Source: Candidatus Uhrbacteria bacterium
GTDB taxonomy: Bacteria; Patescibacteriota; Patescibacteriia; SG8-24
DNA length: 34,536 bases
Direction: 5' to 3'
NCBI GenBank assembly: GCA_016929435.1
Contig: JAFGIV010000011.1
Coordinates: 1-34,536, forward strand
The position numbers and the translations under genes are program-made. Position 1 is the first letter of the stretch. Every line of letters begins with the position of its first letter. The notes beneath the pieces were generated by a model. That model saw only the letters and a list, made by a program, of their open reading frames with translations. It had not been told where the DNA came from and made no database searches. Shown here piece after piece: positions 1 through 7,422 of the stretch.

Positions 1-80
1 CCCCTGTTGTTGTAGCGCCACGAGTGCTCTCCGACGAACAGGTGAAGCCTGTCCCCGATGCGTCCCTTTTTCCGATTAGA
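1..80 (-). other. Open frame at left edge: possible transposase tail or small RNA
   Basis: Downstream of the restriction gene the minus strand becomes GC-rich again and one frame stays open from about 80 to the window edge. It reads in part DRLHLFVGEHSWRYNNR. The WRYNNR ending loosely recalls the FRYNHR-like C-terminus of IS1595-type transposases. No start codon is visible in the frame, so it would be a remnant. The same stretch follows a promoter-like TGCTATAAT (85-93) and contains a small hairpin (ACAGG-CTTCA-CCTGT), so an RNA gene running off the window is an alternative. Neither reading can be decided from 80 bases. Confidence 0.2.
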
Positions 81-84
81 ACAA

Positions 85-93
85 ATTATAGCA
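85..93 (-). promoter_or_regulatory. Extended -10 promoter-like element
   Basis: The minus strand reads TGCTATAAT, overlapping the stop codon of the restriction gene. It matches the extended -10 form seen before prgI, the epimerase, the DUF4870-like gene and the LOG gene here. It points out of the window to the left. No convincing -35 is seen, and the restriction gene is AT-rich, so a chance match is possible. Confidence 0.35.
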
Positions 94-856
94 AGATTGT
101 GTTTATAATCTGTAAAACGTCATGCTTATGGCCGTTTGACAAAATGCCGAACATTTTTAGCATTTCCAAAAACACACTGATATTATTTTCTGTAATTTCA
201 AAATTGGCAACTTCTTTTGCGTTGGCAGTTCGTCCGATTAGATTATTCTGTGTTTTTAATTCTGTAATTGGGAAACACAGATAAAGCATTGGCTGTGTGC
301 CGACCGCATATTGTTTTTCGGTTATCTTGATTTCAGTAACTATTTCGTATCCATGAAATTTGTGCATCAAAAGCGGGTATTTAACTTGGGTATATTCAAA
401 ATCAAATCCGTTAATACTTTTTGCCATTGGGTGACTTCGGTCAATCTGCAACTCTGAATTATTGTCGATTAAATTATTATCCGGGATTGAATTAAGATAA
501 TTGACAACTTCTTCCAAATCTCTTTTTTCTATAATGCCCCATTTATAAAAATACCAAATATATTCTGACAATTCATAAAGCGCTTTTGTCTTTCCGTTAG
601 CCCCTATAAACTCCGTATCCGGTAACGAGGATTCGGCAAGTTTCTCAACTTCTTTCTTGACCACATCATAACCGATCTGCCACTCAACGTAATTACTTAG
701 GGCAAATCCGTCCCTCCTAACCGCGACTGGTGTTCCGTATTCATTGACAATCGAGCGGTTTTTAACACGAATTTTCCCACTGACAGCGGTTAACAAGATG
801 GGGACTTCAATTTTATGCCCTTGTTCTTCAATTAAAATTCTTGGCATATTTTTCAC
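86..856 (-). CDS. Putative type II restriction endonuclease
   Basis: A 256-residue protein that I do not recognise by sequence. It is called a restriction enzyme from context: it overlaps by 29 bp the 3' end of an adenine methyltransferase gene, shares its AT-rich composition, and has a typical length for a type II endonuclease. No PD-(D/E)xK or HNH signature is certain by eye. The GTG start at 856 is chosen because AGGAAG lies 8 nt upstream (865-870), one of the few clear Shine-Dalgarno sites here. An ATG three codons later would sit 17 nt from it. Overlap with the methyltransferase gene suggests translational coupling, so protection is made before cutting activity. Sampled lines have about 35% GC against 55-62% in the type IV cluster, which points to horizontal acquisition. 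A methyltransferase accessory subunit is the main alternative. Confidence 0.6.
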   Translation of the reverse strand: MKNMPRILIEEQGHKIEVPILLTAVSGKIRVKNRSIVNEYGTPVAVRRDGFALSNYVEWQIGYDVVKKEVEKLAESSLPDTEFIGANGKTKALYELSEYIWYFYKWGIIEKRDLEEVVNYLNSIPDNNLIDNNSELQIDRSHPMAKSINGFDFEYTQVKYPLLMHKFHGYEIVTEIKITEKQYAVGTQPMLYLCFPITELKTQNNLIGRTANAKEVANFEITENNISVFLEMLKMFGILSNGHKHDVLQIINTILL

Positions 857-2000
857 CGAGTTTACTTCCTAATAACTCCCTAAAATAATTTTCTATTTTT
901 GTTTTAGCGTCGGGAATTTTTCTGAATTTAAACCTACCTTTTAAGATTGGATTTGTGTGAACACTTTGGTCAATAAAGCACTCTTTAATTTCGTCGAACT
1001 TTTCATTATCTATGATGACGTCACAGTTTCCGATAAAGTAGGGCATTTTATCCGCGTATTGCTTAAAAACATCGATATAGCAATAATAGGGCAGTTTCTC
1101 CATCAATACATAGACCGTATTGAGGGTATCCTCATTAATGAAAGTCCTGTTGCGTTTTAGGGCGTTTATATCCCTTAAGGTCCAAAATTTCGCGACTGGT
1201 TTGTCATTTTTGTTCAAAAACTTTTTGTTCGGGTATTTTTGGACGTAATTAACAATCGTGTCAAAATCTTTTAGACGAAAAGTTCCGTCATCCTTAACTT
1301 TGAATTGATAATTTTGAATATAATCGTAACTCATTCCATTTTCATCCCTCTTATAAAAAGCGATCAGAATCGGAAAGGCCATTCCTCGAGACGTGGCGGA
1401 AAATTCATGACTGCTTATGATTATTCCGTCAATTAACTTATAGTTTCTTGAAAATTTGGAAAGTAGGGCAAAATTAGCTTTCTTGATCAAATAAGATAAC
1501 GGGTGCAGGACGCAGACATAGTCCGCTTTTAACTTATCGTAAGACAACAAAAACGACATCCCTAAGTCTCGAGTCTTTATGTCAACGTCTGTCTTGCCCT
1601 GAACGGACGGGTCTTTAATTGAATTGCGGATTATGGATGTCGTATCATTGTATGGCGGATTGCCGATAACTATGATTTTTTCGTTATCTTTTACGGCTAA
1701 AGATTGCCTCCTGACATCTAAAAGGGAGTTTTGAAAGAAGAAATCAACCCCATCGGTATTTTTTTTTGCTTCAGAAATGGCTTCCCGGTCAATATCGGCA
1801 CCGACCAATCTTTTGGCAACGTTCTTTTTGGCTAAAAACGAACCGTAACCGCAGGAGGAATCCACTATCGTCAAATCTTTTATGTTTTTGATGTTTTTTT
1901 GTAAAATAGAATACGCCAAATCAACAATAGCTCCCGGGGTATAGTAGGATCCAAGATTTACGGTGTCTATGTGATTTAGGTGTTTTTGATTCCTATCCAT
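828..2000 (-). CDS. N6-adenine DNA methyltransferase, type II RM
   Basis: A 390-residue methyltransferase that should transfer a methyl group from S-adenosylmethionine to adenine in a specific DNA site. Visible motifs are motif X-like GSYYTP near residue 17, SAM-binding motif I DSSCGYGSFL near 47, and catalytic motif IV NPPY near 113. The order X-I-IV is that of gamma-class N6-adenine enzymes. The region after residue 150 should hold target recognition; specificity cannot be read by eye. The start at 2000 has a GAAAGG-like ribosome site and lies only 28 nt past the CCA end of tRNA-Ser(UGA), leaving little room for a separate promoter. The gene is AT-rich like its endonuclease partner, consistent with a transferred restriction-modification cassette at a tRNA 3' end. 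Confidence 0.88.
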   Translation of the reverse strand: MDRNQKHLNHIDTVNLGSYYTPGAIVDLAYSILQKNIKNIKDLTIVDSSCGYGSFLAKKNVAKRLVGADIDREAISEAKKNTDGVDFFFQNSLLDVRRQSLAVKDNEKIIVIGNPPYNDTTSIIRNSIKDPSVQGKTDVDIKTRDLGMSFLLSYDKLKADYVCVLHPLSYLIKKANFALLSKFSRNYKLIDGIIISSHEFSATSRGMAFPILIAFYKRDENGMSYDYIQNYQFKVKDDGTFRLKDFDTIVNYVQKYPNKKFLNKNDKPVAKFWTLRDINALKRNRTFINEDTLNTVYVLMEKLPYYCYIDVFKQYADKMPYFIGNCDVIIDNEKFDEIKECFIDQSVHTNPILKGRFKFRKIPDAKTKIENYFRELLGSKLGEKYAKNFN

Positions 2001-2028
2001 ATAACCTTTCGGTTCAATCCCGAAAATC

Positions 2029-2116
2029 TGGCGGAGGGGGTGGGATTCGAACCCACGGTGCCTTTCGACACAGCAGTTTTCAAGACTGCCCTCTTAAACC
2101 TCTCGAGCACCCCTCC
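2029..2116 (-). tRNA. tRNA-Ser (anticodon UGA)
   Basis: The minus strand folds as a class II tRNA: acceptor stem GGAGGGG with CCCCTCC, anticodon loop CTTGAAA with anticodon TGA, a long variable arm, and T-arm GGTTCGAATCC. The discriminator base is G, as expected for serine. The terminal CCA is encoded (2029-2031). The restriction-modification pair starts 28 nt downstream. Confidence 0.96.
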
Positions 2117-2289
2117 CGACAAACCGACATCCGAAACTTTTTTTATTTTAAACTCTTTCTTCCCTTAAGACCCCATGGGGGGGCGGGTGGGACAATCTTT
2201 CCTTCCAAGCGTTCCCCCATCCCCAATCTTAGCCGAAACCGCCGATCGTGTCGATAATCGCTGCCGTGAAGGCGAAAAACGCCCCGGTT
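2117..2289. other. Intergenic spacer between divergent tRNA-Ser and LOG gene
   Basis: No gene is seen. It holds an A/T-rich stretch near 2140-2160 that may carry the tRNA promoter, and a GC-rich palindrome-like patch (CCCCATGGGGGGG, 2171-2183) resembling other intergenic G/C runs in the window. Confidence 0.5.
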
Positions 2290-2298
2290 TGGTATAAT
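2290..2298 (+). promoter_or_regulatory. Extended -10 promoter of the LOG-family gene
   Basis: The sequence TGGTATAAT is a perfect -10 hexamer with a TG extension, 29 nt before the ATG at 2328. No good -35 is visible, which an extended -10 can tolerate. It is the only plus-strand promoter supported here. Confidence 0.65.
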
Positions 2299-2327
2299 TA
2301 ACGCATAAGCCAGACCAATACCTTCCT

Positions 2328-3059
2328 ATGTCCCAAAAAAGCAGCGTAACCAAGCGAAGAAACAGAAGCCTGAACATTCCGGCCTCGGAATTGCCGAGCC
2401 AGACCGAGGATTTCCGGACAACGGAAGCCTGGCGGGTATTGCGCATCCAGGCCGAATTCGTGGACGGCTTCAACTTCCTGGCTGACCTCCAAAAGACGGT
2501 CACCTTCTTCGGTTCAGCCCGCCTTAAGGAAAACGATCCCTGGTACCAAGAGGCCAGGAAACTGGGCGGCATGCTGGCCGATGCGGGATATAACGTCGTG
2601 ACCGGCGGCGGACCGGGAATTATGGAGGCAGCCAACCGCGGTGCCTGTGAGGGCGGCGGGGACGGGGATTCCATCGGCCTGAACATCAAGCTTCCAAGGG
2701 AACAGCGGACCAACCCCTTCGTGGAGAAAAGCGTCGGTTTCCACTACTTCTTCGTCCGAAAGGTAATGCTGGCCTTTTCCGCCCAAGCCTATGTCTATTT
2801 TCCGGGAGGCTTCGGCACCATGGACGAATTGGCGGAAATCGTAACGCTGATCCAAACCAAGAAAATGTCCAACCGGATACCCGTAATCCTGGTGGGACGG
2901 GATTTCTGGCAACCGTTCCTGGACTGGGTATCCAAGACCATGGTCGGAAAATACCGCACCCTGACCGCCAAGGAGACGGGGATAATCAACCTGGTGGATT
3001 CGGCCGAAGAGGCCCTCAAGCTGATCAGGAAGGCCCCGATACGGACCAAGTTCGGTTAG
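2328..3059 (+). CDS. LOG family protein (TIGR00730-type nucleotide phosphoribohydrolase)
   Basis: A 243-residue Rossmann-like protein of the family once called lysine decarboxylase-like. Known members such as LONELY GUY hydrolyse nucleoside 5'-monophosphates, giving ribose 5-phosphate and a free base. Visible hallmarks are VTGGGPGIMEAANRGA near residues 88-103 and the active-site signature PGGFGTMDE near 158-166, followed by LIQTKK. Length is near the family norm, with an N-terminal extension of about 40 residues. It is monocistronic: its own extended -10 upstream and a strong terminator 31 nt after the stop. No Shine-Dalgarno precedes the ATG. It is the only plus-strand gene here. Natural substrate unknown. 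Confidence 0.9.
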   Translation: MSQKSSVTKRRNRSLNIPASELPSQTEDFRTTEAWRVLRIQAEFVDGFNFLADLQKTVTFFGSARLKENDPWYQEARKLGGMLADAGYNVVTGGGPGIMEAANRGACEGGGDGDSIGLNIKLPREQRTNPFVEKSVGFHYFFVRKVMLAFSAQAYVYFPGGFGTMDELAEIVTLIQTKKMSNRIPVILVGRDFWQPFLDWVSKTMVGKYRTLTAKETGIINLVDSAEEALKLIRKAPIRTKFG

Positions 3060-3089
3060 GGAAGAAACGATGGGGAAACGGGTACGGAA

Positions 3090-3117
3090 ACCGACCCTGC
3101 CGATAGGGTCGGTTTTT
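3090..3117 (+). terminator. Rho-independent terminator of the LOG gene
   Basis: A perfect 9-bp stem, ACCGACCCT (3090-3098) with AGGGTCGGT (3105-3113), loop GCCGAT, followed by a T tract to 3117. It lies 31 nt beyond the stop codon. Confidence 0.88.
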
Positions 3118-3136
3118 GCCCGTTGTCCAGACCATG

Positions 3137-3178
3137 AAAAAAAAAAAAACGTCCCCCCAACCGAAAGGTCGGGGGGAC
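3137..3178 (-). terminator. Strong terminator of the YkuD-like gene, with 13-T tract
   Basis: On the minus strand a 12-bp stem with one mismatch closes a tetraloop (GAAA on the plus strand, 3163-3166) and is followed by 13 uninterrupted Ts (3137-3149). It starts 28 nt past the stop of the YkuD-like gene and converges with the LOG terminator. Confidence 0.9.
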
Positions 3179-3206
3179 ACGAGACTGTCCAAATAGGTCA
3201 TGGACA

Positions 3207-3860
3207 TCATGGACAGACGATCCTGACTGGGACTACTCCTGTTCCGATCCACCGGAAAAAGGAGTGCGCATCCCCTATTTTTAAACTTATATCCGTCCCG
3301 GATCCATATCCGGGGAGCTGGCCGTAACGGATGCGATGACCTCCTGAAAGAGAGACCACAAATACCCTAAACTCACCTCCCTGTCTCCCCCGAAATGACA
3401 CCATTTGCTTTCCCTTAACTGATAACAACTTTCCGTTTCCCGAACAGCAACGGCACGAGACGGGGAAAGATGCCACGATTCTCCCCTTTTCATAAACCCC
3501 AAGAAACTGCCGACCAAGATCGATGATCACGGCCTTTTTTGCCTTCCAACCGATGACGGTTGGCATGGGGGAATATGTCCTCCCGGGCGGAATTCCCGGA
3601 ACCCTTAACTCCGTCCCGACCCTAACCGAATCAGAATCGATTCGGTTGAATCGGGAAACGTTATCCGCCTGGGAACCGAACATCGATTCCAAGATCGGCC
3701 TGTCGGCAGTTTTGGCGGTCCGAACATCCTCGGCCGTCACCTTCCGAACCGAAAACGGCGGTTCGGGCGGAAAAACCACCGTTTCCGTCCCTGCTGCCCC
3801 AACGCTTCCGCAAAAGAAAAAAACGCCAAAAACAGCCGCTATTTTCCATTTATTTATCAT
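3207..3860 (-). CDS. Exported YkuD-like (L,D-transpeptidase-related) protein, active site apparently lost
   Basis: A 217-residue protein. The start at 3860 is chosen for its Shine-Dalgarno AAGGAGGT 5 nt upstream; the longer upstream frame would run through a tRNA. Residues 1-23 look like a signal peptide. A LysM-like stretch (NVSRFNRIDSDSVRVGTEL) follows. The next part matches the start of a YkuD domain: KAVIIDLGRQFLGVYEKGRI followed by FPVS. The C-terminus, LKIGDAHSFFRWIGTG then PVRIV, also matches the family end. In between, where active enzymes have an HG...SHGC motif, this protein reads RYGQLPGYGSGTDISLK, with no catalytic Cys or His. The domain is also shorter than usual, and no frame holds SHGC. 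A non-catalytic envelope protein or a decayed gene are both possible. Its promoter and terminator look intact. Confidence 0.65.
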   Translation of the reverse strand: MINKWKIAAVFGVFFFCGSVGAAGTETVVFPPEPPFSVRKVTAEDVRTAKTADRPILESMFGSQADNVSRFNRIDSDSVRVGTELRVPGIPPGRTYSPMPTVIGWKAKKAVIIDLGRQFLGVYEKGRIVASFPVSCRCCSGNGKLLSVKGKQMVSFRGRQGGEFRVFVVSLSGGHRIRYGQLPGYGSGTDISLKIGDAHSFFRWIGTGVVPVRIVCP

Positions 3861-3865
3861 TTCTG

Positions 3866-3873
3866 ACCTCCTT
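3866..3873 (-). promoter_or_regulatory. Strong ribosome binding site of the YkuD-like gene
   Basis: AAGGAGGT on the minus strand, 5 nt before the ATG at 3860. It is notable because most genes in this window have no recognisable Shine-Dalgarno, and it fixes the start. Confidence 0.85.
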
Positions 3874-3893
3874 TTTAATGTCCGATGGCCTTT

Positions 3894-3922
3894 AGCATAG
3901 CCAAAAAAACAGTTTTTGTCAA
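3894..3922 (-). promoter_or_regulatory. Sigma70-type promoter of the YkuD-like gene
   Basis: On the minus strand TTGACA (3917-3922), a 17-bp spacer, then TATGCT (3894-3899), 33 nt before the start codon. It is the best -35/-10 pair in the window. Confidence 0.8.
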
Positions 3923-3963
3923 GATGGGCACCAAAAAATCCGGAACTTCCGTTCCGGACATTT

Positions 3964-4052
3964 TGGCGGAGGGTGTGGGGATCGAACCCACAGGACCCGT
4001 TACCAGGTCGCAGTTTAGCAAACTGCTGCGATACCATTCCGCGCAACCCTCC
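3964..4052 (-). tRNA. tRNA-Ser (anticodon GCU)
   Basis: The minus strand folds as a class II tRNA: acceptor GGAGGGT with ACCCTCC, anticodon stem GCAGT/ACTGC around TTGCTAA with anticodon GCT, long variable arm, and T-arm GGTTCGATCCC. Discriminator G and encoded CCA (3964-3966). It is the second serine tRNA here and reads AGC/AGU codons. Confidence 0.95.
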
Positions 4053-4062
4053 AGGCATTGGC

Positions 4063-4091
4063 ATCTTAGCCAAAAAACGATTTCCTGTAAA
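4063..4091 (-). promoter_or_regulatory. Promoter of tRNA-Ser(GCU)
   Basis: On the minus strand TTTACA (4086-4091), 17-bp spacer, TAAGAT (4063-4068), ending 10 nt before the mature tRNA. It lies in the gap after comF, so the tRNA need not depend on the upstream operon. Confidence 0.7.
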
Positions 4092-4100
4092 GTCGACCGG

Positions 4101-4853
4101 CTATCCCCGCAACACGGTTACGGCCTTCACTTCCCGGCAGCCGGCGGATTTCAGGCAACGGGCACATAGGGAAAGGGTGGCGCCCGTAGTCATGACGTCA
4201 TCAACCAGGACGACCCTCTCCGGAACGCCGACCGCGGGGTTGACGGCAACCGAACCGGCGGCATTGGCCTGCCGCTTGGCCGGGTCGCTGACCGTGGCCT
4301 GTTTGTGCCATTGCCAACGACGCTGCAGGATATCGGTCCGGACCGGAAGGCCGCACGCGACGGACAGCGTCCGGGCGATCGTTTCCGCCTGGTTGAATCC
4401 CCGCTCGGCCAGACGAAACGGGTGTAGCGGTACGGGCACGACGACATGATCCCGCAAAAAACCGGCCGTTTCCGGGTGGCCGGCCAAAAAATCGCGGAAC
4501 AGCCCGCACAAAATCTCCCCTGCCTCCGAAACGCCCTGATACTTCCATACCTGAAGGAGCCGCTGCGGCAATGACCTGCCGTAAGTTTCCGCTGAAACCA
4601 CGGCCGAAAATTCCGTCCGATCCCGACAACCCGGACAGGGCTGGCCGGTGCCGTTGTTTACCCCACAGGCCGGACACCAAAAGACGCCCCGAAGACGGGC
4701 ATCTTCACCGCTCACGCATTCCGGACAAACCAACAGGCCCTCCTGACCGCACTTCAGGCAGAAATGCGGGAAAAGGGCCTGTCCGACCAGGCAAGCCAAC
4801 CGCCCGATCAGGGCATTCCCTCCTCTTGCCAAACCGCTGAATCGACCTTCCAT
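4101..4853 (-). CDS. comF: ComF family phosphoribosyltransferase
   Basis: A 250-residue ComFC-like protein. The N-terminus carries paired CxxC zinc-binding motifs: CLKCG and CPEC near residues 32-46, then CPACG and CPGC near 59-75. The C-terminal half is a type I phosphoribosyltransferase fold with the PRPP loop VVLVDDVMTTGAT from about residue 214. Family members are needed for natural transformation in Bacillus and Haemophilus, where DNA enters as single strands; their exact reaction is not settled. Here it is the last gene of the type IV cluster, and its start overlaps the preceding gene by 46 bp, suggesting coupled expression. That neighbourhood is the main reason to consider DNA uptake. 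comF genes also occur alone in many genomes, so the link is suggestive only. Confidence 0.9.
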   Translation of the reverse strand: MEGRFSGLARGGNALIGRLACLVGQALFPHFCLKCGQEGLLVCPECVSGEDARLRGVFWCPACGVNNGTGQPCPGCRDRTEFSAVVSAETYGRSLPQRLLQVWKYQGVSEAGEILCGLFRDFLAGHPETAGFLRDHVVVPVPLHPFRLAERGFNQAETIARTLSVACGLPVRTDILQRRWQWHKQATVSDPAKRQANAAGSVAVNPAVGVPERVVLVDDVMTTGATLSLCARCLKSAGCREVKAVTVLRG

Positions 4854-5458
4854 GAGCCGTTGATCCTGATGAATTCGACGGTCAGGGCCTGATAATAGAC
4901 CCGTTCCCGGTTCGAACCGCCGGAGATATCCCTCCGTTGGGCGGTAACGGTCAGTTTTGCCTCACCGGATTCCTCTTCTATCCCGTCAACCGCCACGGTC
5001 ATTGACCTGGTGGAAATTCCGGCGTATCCCTCCCCTTCCGACCGCTCGGCCGTTGCCTGCCCGACGAAAGACTCGGTCCGACCGGCCATATCCTGACTCA
5101 TCAGGGGAATAAGGTCAAGCAGGTTCTCGAATCCGCTCTCGTTGGAGTAGCTTCCGTACCGTTCTGTGAACGACATGGCCAAGGCCTTCAGGGCCGCCCG
5201 ACTGTCCTCCGGGGACTCGACGACCGGTTCGTCCCCGACGGCCGGGACCGCCGCCGGATCGGAGGCAATGCCTTCCGTCGGCAGGTCCGCCGCCGGTTCC
5301 GTATTTTTTGACGTATCCAGGACATCCTCCGCCGGCATCCTGGAAAGCAGCCAAAGCAACCCGATGACCGCCGCCAGCAGAAGGATGACCATTGCCAACG
5401 CCACCCTCCTTATGCGCCTGGCGCCGCCGGACGGACGATTTTCAATACCCTCTTCCAT
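4808..5458 (-). CDS. Single-pass membrane protein, VirB8/NTF2-like candidate of the type IV cluster
   Basis: A 216-residue protein with a basic cytoplasmic N-terminus (GGARRIRR), one membrane helix at about residues 19-41, and a low-complexity acidic/proline linker to about 85. The outer domain (about 88-216) begins ALKALAMSFTERYGSYSNES and ends with a VEFIRINGSWKVDSA strand pattern. A helix followed by strands ending in a GSWKVD-like hairpin is typical of NTF2-like domains, including VirB8 and TcpC of type IV secretion systems. That assignment rests on topology and neighbours, not on a certain sequence match. It starts 11 nt after virB4 ends and overlaps comF. A likely role is a periplasmic-side assembly factor. 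Confidence 0.6.
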   Translation of the reverse strand: MEEGIENRPSGGARRIRRVALAMVILLLAAVIGLLWLLSRMPAEDVLDTSKNTEPAADLPTEGIASDPAAVPAVGDEPVVESPEDSRAALKALAMSFTERYGSYSNESGFENLLDLIPLMSQDMAGRTESFVGQATAERSEGEGYAGISTRSMTVAVDGIEEESGEAKLTVTAQRRDISGGSNRERVYYQALTVEFIRINGSWKVDSAVWQEEGMP

Positions 5459-5469
5459 AGCCCTTACGG

Positions 5470-7410
5470 TTATCCGATATCCATGTCAAGATCGCCTTCC
5501 CCGTCCTTTCCCCCGCTTTCCGGGGCGGTCAGGGATTTCTCATATTCCTTCTTGGCCTGCTCTATCTCCAGAAGCTGCTGCGGGTTGGTGGTAACGATCT
5601 GGTCCTCGGCATAGGAAGCGACAACCTTGATGGCGGCGTGCTTGTTCCCCGCAAAGAATATGCCCTCCCCCACCCCGCCCTCCAACAGCAGGAACTTCTC
5701 CCCATCGGTCAGGAGAAAGGTCTTCTGGATGAGGTCAATGGAGGCCGGGGACTGTTTCAGGAGCAGCTGCATCGAGGAATTGGTGACGATGGCCTGGCCG
5801 TACGGGGACCGAAGGAAGTCGTTGACGTCCTGGGTGATGGTGGTTACCCCCAAAAAATACTTCCGGCAGCGCTTGACCAGGGCAAAAATGAACTTTGCCG
5901 AATCGTCGTGCTGCATCAGCCACCAGGCCTCGTCGATCACGAGTATCCTCTTCTTCCGCTCGGACCGGACGACGTTCCATATGTGGTTGACGATGGTGTA
6001 GATGGCCAGGGGGCGCAGCTCGTCCTCCAGGTCCCGGACCGAAAAGGTCACCAGGATGTTCCTCATGGTCACCGTGGTCGGGGAATTGAACAGCCCGGCG
6101 AATGTTCCCTCGGTGTATTTCTTCAGCTTGATGACCAGATCCCCGGTTCCTTCCATGCCCTCCAGGACATCGACGAAGTCCTGCATGATCGGCGCCTCCA
6201 CCTTTGAGAGGTCCGAATCGGCGGTAATGTCCTTCTTGGCGTAGGCCTCAATCAGGGCCCGATCGAGGACCGAGTCCTCCTGCGGCGTCACCGAACCCAG
6301 CATGATCCGCAACAGGCCCTTCACCGTGATTACGGCACTGCGGATGATGTCCTCCGCCGAAACCTCCTCCCCCACGGCCCGCGGCAGGTCAAACGGGTTG
6401 ATCTTGGCGTCCGAAGCCAGGGAGATGTTGATGTAGGTGCCGCCGACCGCATCGGACAGGTGCTTGTATTCCATCTCCGGATCGATGACTATCACCTCGG
6501 TATCCAACATGAGCGAACGGAGGATCTCCAGCTTCACGGCATAGGATTTACCGGCGCCGGAAGTGGCGAAAACCACGTAGTTGGCGTTCTGCATCGAAAA
6601 TCGGTCGAACAGGACCAGGCTGTTGTTGTGGCGGTTGATCCCGAAAAGTATCCCGTTGTCCGATGTCAGGTCAGCGGATATGAAGGGAAAAGAAGAGGCA
6701 CAGGGGGAGGTGTTCATGTTGAAGGTCACCATCAGCTCGTCATTGCCGAGCGGCATGGTGGAATCGAACCCCTGTTCGGCCTGGAAAAACACCCTTTTGG
6801 TGTATATCAGCTTGCTGCCGAAAACCGTCTCTATGTCCTCGGACAGCCGGTCCAGCTCAGCCTTGTCCTTGGCGTAAACCGTGATGTAGAGGGCGAACTG
6901 GAAGAAATGCTCGGTTCCCTGGGTCAGGCTGTCCCTCAACTCCTCGATGTCCCGAAGCGCCGTCTCCCGGAGCGGGTCTCTCGGGGCGCCCTTGTCGGCA
7001 TCGGACATGATCTGGGCCTCCAGGGCACCGACCTTGTTCTTCAGCTGCTTGAGGATCACCTCCGGCTTCACCGGATAGAAGAACATGGCCACATCCAGGG
7101 TCTGATTCATGTTGATGATCGGCGCAAACCATCCCAGGCTGATGTAGCGGGGATAGGTCACGACAAAGATCGTCCGGAGATGGGTGTCCCCCAGGACCAG
7201 GTAGGTGGATTCCACCTTCATGCCGGCCGGGGATATGATGTCCTGGATGGATACCACCCCCTTCCGGTAGATGCGCTCCTCCTCAAGCGTCACCTTGGCC
7301 TTGGTAACACCGGCCCTCTCGTCCGGGCGGGACGGGCGCCTGTCCTTGGTTCCGACAGCCGATCCCCTCACCGGTTTGGGCGGTTCGATTTGTCCTGGTG
7401 TGAATGCCAT
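5470..7410 (-). CDS. virB4: VirB4/TraC-type ATPase of the type IV secretion-like system
   Basis: A 646-residue VirB4-family ATPase that should power substrate transfer or pilus assembly at the inner membrane. Residues 1-45 are a charged, proline-rich tail. The N-terminal VirB4 domain covers about 50-260. The motor domain follows with Walker A TSGAGKSY at about 281-288, a VIVIDPE strand after it, and Walker B RILVIDEAWW at about 485-494. Later motifs such as VTTITQDVNDFL fit the sensor region. Length is slightly below typical VirB4. The gene lies 12 nt after the TraC-like gene, in the usual Patescibacteria order after prgI. No second motor (VirB11 or VirD4) is present in the window. The C-terminal tail is acidic. 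Confidence 0.93.
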   Translation of the reverse strand: MAFTPGQIEPPKPVRGSAVGTKDRRPSRPDERAGVTKAKVTLEEERIYRKGVVSIQDIISPAGMKVESTYLVLGDTHLRTIFVVTYPRYISLGWFAPIINMNQTLDVAMFFYPVKPEVILKQLKNKVGALEAQIMSDADKGAPRDPLRETALRDIEELRDSLTQGTEHFFQFALYITVYAKDKAELDRLSEDIETVFGSKLIYTKRVFFQAEQGFDSTMPLGNDELMVTFNMNTSPCASSFPFISADLTSDNGILFGINRHNNSLVLFDRFSMQNANYVVFATSGAGKSYAVKLEILRSLMLDTEVIVIDPEMEYKHLSDAVGGTYINISLASDAKINPFDLPRAVGEEVSAEDIIRSAVITVKGLLRIMLGSVTPQEDSVLDRALIEAYAKKDITADSDLSKVEAPIMQDFVDVLEGMEGTGDLVIKLKKYTEGTFAGLFNSPTTVTMRNILVTFSVRDLEDELRPLAIYTIVNHIWNVVRSERKKRILVIDEAWWLMQHDDSAKFIFALVKRCRKYFLGVTTITQDVNDFLRSPYGQAIVTNSSMQLLLKQSPASIDLIQKTFLLTDGEKFLLLEGGVGEGIFFAGNKHAAIKVVASYAEDQIVTTNPQQLLEIEQAKKEYEKSLTAPESGGKDGEGDLDMDIG

Positions 7411-7422
7411 AGCCGAATTTGA

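Noticed and set aside
86-2116. Attachment-site duplicate of the tRNA-Ser 3' end on the far side of the RM pair
   Set aside because: I searched 1-100 for the T-arm and acceptor sequence and saw none. A duplicate may lie beyond the window. The GGTTCAATCCC at 2011-2021 is too short and in the wrong place.
3207-3540. Frameshift explaining the missing SHGC motif of the YkuD-like protein
   Set aside because: I read the other two frames of this stretch and found no SHGC or HG motif, and both YkuD-like ends are in the same frame.
3861-4073. N-terminal extension of the YkuD-like gene to 4073
   Set aside because: It would run through tRNA-Ser(GCU) and the promoter at 3894-3922. The ATG at 3860 has a near-perfect Shine-Dalgarno.
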